Shown: positions 1 through 7,100 of the stretch, one piece after another
Layout of the letters: every line of letters begins with the position of its first letter
Position numbering within the stretch: position 1 is the stretch's first letter
Source of the DNA: Bacteroidaceae bacterium
Lineage (GTDB): Bacteria; Bacteroidota; Bacteroidia; Bacteroidales; Bacteroidaceae
Reading direction: 5' to 3'
Assembly (NCBI GenBank): GCA_017647225.1
Contig: JAGCLA010000018.1
Span: forward strand, 1 to 53,786
Length of the DNA stretch: 53,786 bases
The notes under the pieces: generated by a model
Told to the model about the DNA's origin: nothing
What the model saw: only the letters and a program-made list of their open reading frames with translations
Databases searched by the model: none
Made by a program: the position numbers and the translations under genes

Positions 1-437
1 AACTCATCAACAAGAACTGTGAATTGGTCTAGTATTCCCATATATTGCAACTGTTCTGCTACATAAGGATAACTATCTATGGTTACCAATATTTTAGGGA
101 TAATACGATTTTGATTGCCCCAAGGTGTAATCATAAAGCAAGAGTTAATATAATCCCGTAATCTGTCTTTTAATGTAGCTACAGCAGTTGAAGTATCTGT
201 CTTTCTCCTGAATAGATGAGCATTAGGAAATTGCTCAGCCTTTGAATATAGAACATTATTACGAGGAGAAACGAGAATGCAAGGTTGTGAAGAATTTAAG
301 AACAATGTTGTACCACCGCAACCTGTATTTACCTTGTTTAAAATATATTTCTTTTCTTGAGGTAGATAGTTTAATAAATCGTGCCAATCGCTAAGATATT
401 TGAACTCTTTAGGTACATAAATTTCTTGATAATTCAT
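1..437 (-). CDS. P-loop ATPase / helicase-like protein of a mobile element (partial, C-terminus outside window)
   Basis: The reading frame opens with ATG at 437 (MNYQEIYVPKEF) and stays open to the window edge, giving 145 residues of an unfinished protein. Around residues 38-48 it has VNTGCGGTTLFL, a glycine-rich loop in the place of a Walker A motif but without the usual lysine. The last visible residues, FTVLVDE, look like a Walker B strand ending in DE. Between them, CILVSPRNNVL resembles motif Ia of DEAD-like enzymes. Order and spacing fit a superfamily 2-like helicase or translocase. It lies downstream of the BT4734-like gene on the same strand, so a role in replicating the integrated element is inferred. 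The family assignment is by motif only. Confidence 0.6.
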   Translation of the reverse strand, partial: MNYQEIYVPKEFKYLSDWHDLLNYLPQEKKYILNKVNTGCGGTTLFLNSSQPCILVSPRNNVLYSKAEQFPNAHLFRRKTDTSTAVATLKDRLRDYINSCFMITPWGNQNRIIPKILVTIDSYPYVAEQLQYMGILDQFTVLVDE

Positions 438-551
438 AGTTGTAAAATTTATTGAATGTATAGGGTACCGATACAATAAAATGCAAAAACATAATCTTTA
501 TTTATAGTATCCTCCCATAATTTGTCAAAAAAAGATTGTAGTATATGTCGT

Positions 552-598
552 TCACATAGGCTCCACGCCGTGTGAGTGGGGTACTTGTTGCTGTACCC
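552..598 (-). other. Structured intergenic spacer with two hairpins
   Basis: The 175 bases between the BT4734-like gene and the ATPase gene hold two stem-loops: GGGTAC/GTACCC (579-584 with 593-598, loop 8) and TCACA/TGTGA (552-556 with 571-575) with an inner GGC/GCC. On the minus-strand transcript a run of seven T follows about 25 bases later. It could be a weak terminator, an mRNA leader or a processing site. No gene is visible here. Confidence 0.35.
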
Positions 599-612
599 TC
601 TACAGTCTAGCT

Positions 613-1656
613 CTAAAAATTAAAGCCTTTGCGATACTGCTCATTGTATGTCTCTGCGTTATAGCCATGAGTGAAGTTCTCGATAACCTCTTCCTCTGTG
701 AATGCTCCTCCTCTTGTAAGAGTTATCTCATTGCTTTGGTATAGATCGTTTACAAATTCTAATCCTTGTGCATAATCAACACCAGCTTTTGCCATCTGTG
801 TACCAAACCAAAAAACTCCGTCACGCCTTGCACCTTCTTTAAGATAATCCGGGTGAAATCTCTTGCATCGGCTTTTTAGCAAATTCATAATGCTGACATC
901 GCTTGGCCCATCAATAGTAATAATTGGTTTTATCCTCGGAACTGTGTAAGCACTATTGTTCCTATTGCGTACACATGAGGTTGAATAATTGGTATCATAA
1001 CGAGCATCGTAACTGAAATGATAAGGTGTCGGCGAAGGGTTACTCCACACATTAGGATCGTAACATAGGTAGTTCCGCCTGGCTAGGTCTTTACATTTCG
1101 GATCTGTCTTTATGTATGGTGTTTGGAACATAAGCATCAGTTGTTGATACATATTTGTATGCAATAGCGGGTTATTATTGTCGTGTAGCACAAGTGCTTT
1201 TAATCCTTTGCCACTAGGAGTACGATATATCCATCCAACGCAAGGAGTCGCTCTCAATCTTAAATAGAGGTCTGTAAACTCTTCTTGTGATGGAATGTGG
1301 TCAAAGTCCAATGCTGTTACACTGCTATATTCTACAATCCCGTTGTTGTAAATCCCATTAAAACTCACTGCTGGAAGATACTTCTCCTTTATAGTTTGTA
1401 GTTCATCTCCGTTGTAATGATACTGCATCCATTCGGTGATTTCGCGTAGAGAATAGCTACCCAAATATTTGCTGTCATAAAGGCGATAAGTACCATCTCT
1501 AATGATTGACATTGCTTCTTTGACTGTAATTGTCTTTAATCCATAGGTCGTCCAATTGAGACGACCAAATAATGTAATCTTTGAATTCCTCATCTTTACA
1601 ATATTTTTAATTGTTATACATAATGTTTTATTTGCTACAAAAAAGTTGTAGCTCAT
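613..1656 (-). CDS. BT4734/BF3469-like (VirE_N domain) protein of a mobile element
   Basis: A protein of 347 residues. The part from about residue 21 (MRNSKITLFGRLNW) to 215 matches the pattern of the BT4734-like N-terminal domain (VirE_N): an N-terminal KITLF strand, the acidic patch SSVTALDFDHI, and the conserved WIYRTPSGKGLKALV and KDLARRNYLCYDP segments. The fold is that of archaeo-eukaryotic primase-like replication proteins in Bacteroides integrative elements, where it is often fused or linked to a helicase. The C-terminal third (FHPDYLKEGARRDGVFW and on) resembles the small helical domain found after such primases. A start at 1596 fits the domain better than the ATG at 1656. The neighbouring ATPase supports a replication role. 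The function is inferred. Confidence 0.7.
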   Translation of the reverse strand: MSYNFFVANKTLCITIKNIVKMRNSKITLFGRLNWTTYGLKTITVKEAMSIIRDGTYRLYDSKYLGSYSLREITEWMQYHYNGDELQTIKEKYLPAVSFNGIYNNGIVEYSSVTALDFDHIPSQEEFTDLYLRLRATPCVGWIYRTPSGKGLKALVLHDNNNPLLHTNMYQQLMLMFQTPYIKTDPKCKDLARRNYLCYDPNVWSNPSPTPYHFSYDARYDTNYSTSCVRNRNNSAYTVPRIKPIITIDGPSDVSIMNLLKSRCKRFHPDYLKEGARRDGVFWFGTQMAKAGVDYAQGLEFVNDLYQSNEITLTRGGAFTEEEVIENFTHGYNAETYNEQYRKGFNF

Positions 1657-1762
1657 TTGTAAGGAATTAAGGGCTTTTGAACTCCCTTTTTAAATTATAG
1701 GAATAGCGTAGAGATAAAAAATCCCACCAGCCTGGTGATAGACAAGTGGGAGAGGATTGAGG

Positions 1763-2983
1763 TTAAAGCAAGTTCTTCATAGCCTCATCAACCTGTTCAT
1801 TATCAAACTTGCTTAAATATATCTGTGTGGTTTTGATGTCTTGGTGTCCTAATGCCTGTGATATAATTCCTATGTTTACGCCGGACTTTTTCAGTACCGT
1901 TGCAAATGAATGCCTTGCTACGTATGTCGTTACATCTGTGGTAATATTAAGCTCTTTACCAAAGGTGCGTAATTCTTGGTTTATATCGTGGCATATCTTG
2001 TGTGTGCGGTTCATCTTCTGCATTGGAGTAATATGTCGTTTGTGGTGGAGTATCGGGAATAGATAGCCAGCAGATAACTGATAATCTGAATATTTACTGA
2101 TAATCCTCTTTGCTTCATCTGAGAGTTGCAGATTGATTCCACCGTGTGTTTTCTGACGTTGGTATATTAGACGGTTATCTATGATGTTTCTTGGGGTAAG
2201 ATTAGCAATATCAACAAAGGAGATTCCACCACAAAGATATGAGAATGTAAACAAGTCCTGTGCTAACTGTCTTATAGGTGTTGAAGTAGAACAATCGGTT
2301 TGCATTATCTTCATTATATCACTCTTTGATAACGCACGCTTCATTGTCTTTGTATTAAGGTGGCTTAACTTGTATTCAGTGAACGGATTCTTGTCTTTAG
2401 CCACAATCTTTGCTTCTATTGCACGGTTGAATGTAGCTCTCAATGTTCGTAACTGATAGCTGATTGTGGTGTCCTTGTTCCCTTTGCTACGCATCCACTC
2501 CTCGAACTTCTTGCAAAAAGAAACATCAATATGACTGAATGTGAAGTTAAGTTTCTTACGCTTGTTGAAATGCTTAAGCACTCGATAAGAATTCTGATAA
2601 GCATAACTCGTACCTACTTGCCCTTTGTTCTTTAGGTCTTCAATAAGTGACAGATAAAATTCTTCTACAGTTTTAGCTTTGATTTCCTGTTTCTCTTCGT
2701 TTATAAGAGAGGTTGCTGTAAATTCTTCATCATTTGCTCTTTTCTCAAGAATTTTACTCTGATATTCAAGTTTGGTCTGTAAGATGATTTTGTTGATTAG
2801 ATCTTTGTTTGGACAGTTTGATTTAGGTTCACTTTTATCAAAATCCCAATACTTTGCATCAACTGAGATTTTAAGACTTTTGTACCTACTTTTCCCATCT
2901 TGTGCAATTCTTAACATTAATGGGTGCTCTCCATTTGATAGTGTCTTGCTTTTGTAACAGATTACTGAAATTGTAGCATTCAT
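1763..2983 (-). CDS. Tyrosine-type site-specific integrase
   Basis: A 406-residue integrase with the three-part layout of Bacteroidetes elements: an N-terminal arm-DNA-binding region (about 1-100), a SAM-like core-binding domain (about 105-205), and a catalytic domain (about 220-406). Visible catalytic features are Lys in RQKTHGG, Arg II in YVARHSFAT, His in LGHQD, and the nucleophile Tyr389 in TTQIYLS. Where Arg I is expected there is Gly252 (LCGGISFVD), so this residue is absent, as is known for IntDOT of CTnDOT. The gene starts 128 bases from the 3' end of tRNA-Pro, and four GGTTTAAT-type repeats lie just upstream. It most likely integrates and excises the element occupying the left edge of the window. 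Confidence 0.92.
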   Translation of the reverse strand: MNATISVICYKSKTLSNGEHPLMLRIAQDGKSRYKSLKISVDAKYWDFDKSEPKSNCPNKDLINKIILQTKLEYQSKILEKRANDEEFTATSLINEEKQEIKAKTVEEFYLSLIEDLKNKGQVGTSYAYQNSYRVLKHFNKRKKLNFTFSHIDVSFCKKFEEWMRSKGNKDTTISYQLRTLRATFNRAIEAKIVAKDKNPFTEYKLSHLNTKTMKRALSKSDIMKIMQTDCSTSTPIRQLAQDLFTFSYLCGGISFVDIANLTPRNIIDNRLIYQRQKTHGGINLQLSDEAKRIISKYSDYQLSAGYLFPILHHKRHITPMQKMNRTHKICHDINQELRTFGKELNITTDVTTYVARHSFATVLKKSGVNIGIISQALGHQDIKTTQIYLSKFDNEQVDEAMKNLL

Positions 2984-2992
2984 ATGGTTTTT

Positions 2993-3039
2993 GGTTTAAT
3001 TCTCAGTTTAATCCAATCTATTAAACCACCAATTAAACC
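2993..3039. repeat. Four copies of GGTTTAAT, two in each orientation, ahead of the integrase
   Basis: GGTTTAAT at 2993-3000, GTTTAAT at 3006-3012, and ATTAAACC at 3020-3027 and 3032-3039. The first two are direct and the last two inverted, symmetric about 3016. They sit between the integrase start and the tRNA 3' end, where arm-type integrase sites or an autoregulatory operator would be expected. The role is inferred from position only. Confidence 0.5.
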
Positions 3040-3055
3040 GGCTGACACAACAAAA

Positions 3056-3109
3056 AAAGAGAAACATTTAATCTACTCCTAAATGGTTGTAAATCAAATG
3101 TTTCTCTTT
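3056..3109 (-). terminator. Rho-independent terminator of tRNA-Pro
   Basis: A perfect 14-bp inverted repeat (3056-3069 and 3096-3109, AAAGAGAAACATTT arm) with a 26-base spacer starts one base after the tRNA. Read on the minus strand, the second arm ends in a run of T (3058-3052), as an intrinsic terminator needs. It lies on the element side of the likely integration point. Confidence 0.75.
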
Positions 3110-3110
3110 G

Positions 3111-3185
3111 TCGGGATGACTGGATTCGAACCAGCGACCACACGCCCCCCAGACGCGTACTCTAACCGGGCTGAGCTACATCCCG
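3111..3185 (-). tRNA. tRNA-Pro (anticodon GGG)
   Basis: A 75-base cloverleaf on the minus strand. The acceptor stem CGGGATG pairs with CATCCCG, the discriminator is A, the D-arm is GCTC/GAGT, the anticodon loop is CTGGGGG with anticodon GGG, and the T-arm contains GGTTCGAATCC. CCA is not encoded. Its 3' end faces the integrase, the usual arrangement when a tRNA gene serves as the attachment site of an integrative element. Confidence 0.95.
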
Positions 3186-3200
3186 CTCTGTTTTCGTCTG

Positions 3201-3231
3201 CAAAGGTATATAAAAAACGGTAAATCCCAAT
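3201..3231 (-). promoter_or_regulatory. Bacteroidetes-type promoter for tRNA-Pro
   Basis: On the minus strand TACCTTTG (3201-3208) matches the TAnnTTTG -7 element, and ATTG (3228-3231) lies 19 bases upstream at the -33 position. The -7 box ends 15 bases before the mature tRNA 5' end. Confidence 0.65.
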
Positions 3232-3324
3232 GATTTTGGGTATTTTATTTTGTGGCGCGTCTAAAATAAGTGGTGATAGAGCTACTTTCGTTCTGTATGG
3301 TATTCATTAATGACAAAATATGTC

Positions 3325-3332
3325 TATCTTCG
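3325..3332 (+). promoter_or_regulatory. Possible -7 element for the SAM methyltransferase gene
   Basis: TATCTTCG differs from TAnnTTTG at one position and lies 29 bases ahead of the ATG at 3362. No convincing -33 TTTG was seen. Confidence 0.4.
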
Positions 3333-3361
3333 CATCCGGCTTTTTAACAAGTATATGAATT

Positions 3362-4099
3362 ATGGACAATAGTGCAAATAAACGGTTGGAAACAAAGCGC
3401 GACCCTATGGGGCAGGCTATATACGATTTCTTTCACACGGGTAAGGCTGCCAAGCTGCGTGTCATGTCATCGATGTTTTATGAAGATGAGATGCCTGTAA
3501 CTACCTTGTTCCGCGAGTTCGACGATATGCCTGTTCAGGAGCAGAAAGCTATTGAACTGTGTCGTGGTAGGGTGCTTGATGTAGGTGCCGGCTCGGGTTG
3601 CCATAGCCTTGTTCTTATGGAACGTGGGCTGGACGTGGTGGCTATCGATATTTCGCAACTTTCGGTTGATGTGATGAGGGAGCGCGGTATCAATGCCATG
3701 AATGTGAATTATTTTGACGAAACGTTTGTCGAGAAGTTCGATACTCTGCTTTTTGCCATGAACGGTATAGGTATTGTCGGTAAGGTTGAACGTCTTGGCG
3801 ACTTTTTCCGCAGTGCACGCCGTTTGCTTGCTCCGGGTGGTCAGTTGCTGCTGGACTCATCTGATATAGGCTATGTCTTTACCGATGATGATGGCTCGAT
3901 GGATATAGACCTCGCTGCGGGATATTATGGCGAGATTGACTACACGATGCGCTATAAGGGAATAAAAGGTGAGCCTTTTGATTGGCTGTATATCGACTTT
4001 GATACTCTCTCAATGTATGCCGAGGAATATGGCTTCATTTGCGAGAAATGTATCGACGGCGAACATTATGATTATCTTGCAAAACTCACATTGAAATAA
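3362..4099 (+). CDS. Class I SAM-dependent methyltransferase
   Basis: A 245-residue cytosolic protein with a Rossmann methyltransferase core. Motif I is VLDVGAGSGCHSLVLMERG (about residues 72-90), motif II is VVAIDIS, and motif IV is DTLLFAMNGIGIVG, followed by LLAPGGQLLLDSSD, the post-III signature. It resembles Methyltransf_25/11 family members; the substrate cannot be read from the sequence. It is a single gene between tRNA-Pro and the convergent CotH gene, and the two share a terminator palindrome at 4105-4132. The length is normal for the family. Confidence 0.85.
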   Translation: MDNSANKRLETKRDPMGQAIYDFFHTGKAAKLRVMSSMFYEDEMPVTTLFREFDDMPVQEQKAIELCRGRVLDVGAGSGCHSLVLMERGLDVVAIDISQLSVDVMRERGINAMNVNYFDETFVEKFDTLLFAMNGIGIVGKVERLGDFFRSARRLLAPGGQLLLDSSDIGYVFTDDDGSMDIDLAAGYYGEIDYTMRYKGIKGEPFDWLYIDFDTLSMYAEEYGFICEKCIDGEHYDYLAKLTLK

Positions 4100-4104
4100 T
4101 AGAC

Positions 4105-4132
4105 AACAAGTGCGGCATATGCCGCACTTGTT
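4105..4132. terminator. Bidirectional terminator palindrome
   Basis: A perfect 28-base palindrome (two 14-base arms, AACAAGTGCGGCAT) lies in the 41 bases between the convergent methyltransferase and CotH genes. T-rich sequence follows on the plus strand, and it can end transcripts from both sides. Confidence 0.75.
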
Positions 4133-4140
4133 ATTTATGG

Positions 4141-7100
4141 TTACTTCACTAAAACTTTTTCGCCATTTGTAATGTATATGCCGGCAGGCAACGAAATGCG
4201 CGTCGTACCCTCTTTGGCTTTTGTCTCGTACACCTTGCGTCCGTCAACACCGTAAATTGCGATATCCTGTGCTTCCAACAATGTTATTGTTATGCAGTCG
4301 CCACCTTCGATAAGTGCCGTTGCGCCGGTATATCCTATGCCTGTGGTCTGGCTGAATCTTATGGCGTGGTCATCTATGCGTAATTCGTTGTTGTCGTTGT
4401 CTATGGCATAGACATTGCTTATTCCTATATTACGGTTCTCTTCGTTGATGATGCCTTTTGCATTTATTATCAGGTTCAATACAATATCTTCGCCTGTTGT
4501 GAACTCTTCATTCTCATCGGAGTATGCAATGATGCGATATTTGTTGTCGCCTTTGTCCTGGAACGAGAAATTGTGATTGAGCAAGGCACTGCCGCCTTTC
4601 ATCTCTATCAGTTTAATATTGTCGGGCAGGGTGACGTCAAACTGTATTGCTTTGTATTTCTCCTGGTTGTAACTGAAGAGTTTTAGTTCTGTTTCGAGAA
4701 TGTTGTTTCCTATCTCCATTATATACTCTTCGGAATGGAATTCTCCTATGGCCTGCGGTGTGTTATACCAATACATTGGTGAAGGGGCATCGCCCTCTTT
4801 TATCAATGTTGCAACCATGCGGGCGTCCTCAAGGTCTATATTGTCGTTCTTGTCGCAGTCGGCTTTTATCTCATTGAACGATACGTGTGTGTCATTGTTC
4901 AAATAAGCCGTTATGAGCGCTACGTCATGTATCGTAAGCTGGTTGTTGCAGTTTGCATCGCCTACAACGGTGTATATGAGGTCGTCTATCTCGTATCTTT
5001 CAAGGTTGCTGTATATGTAGTTCATTCTCTCTGTCAACCAGCTCTTGTGGCGCTCCTTCTCTTCTGTGGTGAAGCCATACCGCCACAGGTCGGCATTGTG
5101 CAGGAATGAACTTTGGGCAAAGGTATAATAGCAGTCTATGTAGTCGATAATCTCATCTATTGAGTTGTTTCCTATAAAATCAACCCAGGTCTTATAGTAG
5201 TGTTTTTTGAACGAAGCCTGTTTAAGCAGGTCGTTAAAGAACTGATATCCGGGTTCCGAGTCCATGGTTGTGTTCAAGACACTTGCTGTTGTGCCGTATT
5301 GACAATACACTCTGCTGTACGACGACATCTCATATCCATATCCCCAGTCAAAATCCCAAATCGGGCCGAACTTGTATTTTGATTCAGGGTCGTTTTCGTT
5401 CTCCTTGAACAGGAATATGCTCTTCGGGTGTCCCAACTCCTGGTTCAGCGACAGGTCGTTGGCAAGCATGTATCGTGCCAAAGCATCCATGTCAACAAGG
5501 TGACTGACATCGTTGCCCTTTATCAGTTCGTCGCAAACTTCATTGAACTGCGCCGGTATGGTTATTTTGCGTTCAGCGGCATTCTTTGTCTCAGGGTCAT
5601 ACAAGTCTGGCTCTTTGACAAAGACAGGGAGTTCGTAGCTGTCTGTGTAGAACTTGAACTCATCATCGGTGTTGCTGTCAAGTTCGAGAAGGTGTCCCGC
5701 CTCCTCATCGACATCAACGCTGTTGTTTGCCATACCTATTTTCTCGGTAAACATGTAATTACCCAAGTATGTACCGTTCATGTAAACTTCTACAGGTACA
5801 ATATGGTTGGTGTATTCGGCTGCTGACAATTGGCCAATCTTCATGGAAATTGCATTGACCATCAGGGAGCCTGCCTGTGCATTGGCAAGAAGTATCCAAT
5901 TCTTTCCTTTTGTAAGTCCAAAAGGCTTAACCTTGTCGGCGAATTTTAGGCGATATGGTTTCTTGTCGTGGCCCCATGATGAATTTCCGCGTCCTTTTAT
6001 CTGTACCGAATCTTCGAAATTGTCATATATGCCGAATCCCAGAATACGTATTTTGGCTTTGAGATAATCTTCTCTGTTGACAACGAATTTTCCGTTTTCT
6101 ATATCAATGTCTATACGTGGAACAGAATTGGGGGTTTCTGTCAGCCAATCGATGGTTACATTGTATTCGTTACCGAAGGGGACGCGCAATGTTTCGTATA
6201 TTGCATTATCCTCTTCTGCATTGTTAATCTCGGTTACTTTTTTAATCCTCAACTCCGACAATGCAAGGTGGTTCTTGCTGTATTCTCCTGCAGTCTGTAG
6301 TATCTTGATTTTTGAGTAGCTGCCTCCCAATTCTATTGTGGGCGAAGTGTATTCCTGTCCGGCTCCACCTTGTGGCATGTTGTCTGTCGTGTAGTTGAGA
6401 GTCCTGACAAGTTCCCAATACTCCCCGTCGTTACTTGCATATATCTCCCAAGAGCGAGGGTTATAGCCGCTGATCGGGCGACACATGTAATAAATCTGTA
6501 TTTTGTCAAGTTCTTCGGGCAGGTCTATGGTAATATATGCATTAACATCTGCTGTCGCATTGTTGGCGTTGCCCCATGTCGAGTGGAAAATTGTGCTAGG
6601 GTCATTGTCGAGCAAGTTGGCAAGCGATTCGTTTGCCTGGGTCGAAGGTTTGTTGGTGGCAAGCATATCGGCTGTAAGCTTGACATCGGTCGCTTCCACA
6701 TTAGTGCCGGTTGAATTGCCCTCCTGTTGCTTTACTCTTTTAATTCTGTAATAACCCGGGTATGTTACGTTGTACGTAACCTTTTCCTTGAAACTTTGTC
6801 TTGTCTCTTTGCTTGTCTGCAATACGGTATCGACGTATGCAACGGCTTTATCGTCACTCAGTGTGAAGCTTGCTGTCAGCCATTTGCCAATGGCGTTGAG
6901 GCTGAAATGTATATTATTGCTGACAGGCTCTGCTATTGCATCGACATGCAGGTTGGGGTTGTATTTGTTGTTGAATTTGAACGATGTCATTTGAGGCAGT
7001 ACGGGCTTTGTTGTTGTGCAACTGTCATACTCCTCTGCTGTGTAGTAATATACGTCCTCGTTTTTCAAAGGAATGTACAGTTTGCCTTTGTCGGTATAGT

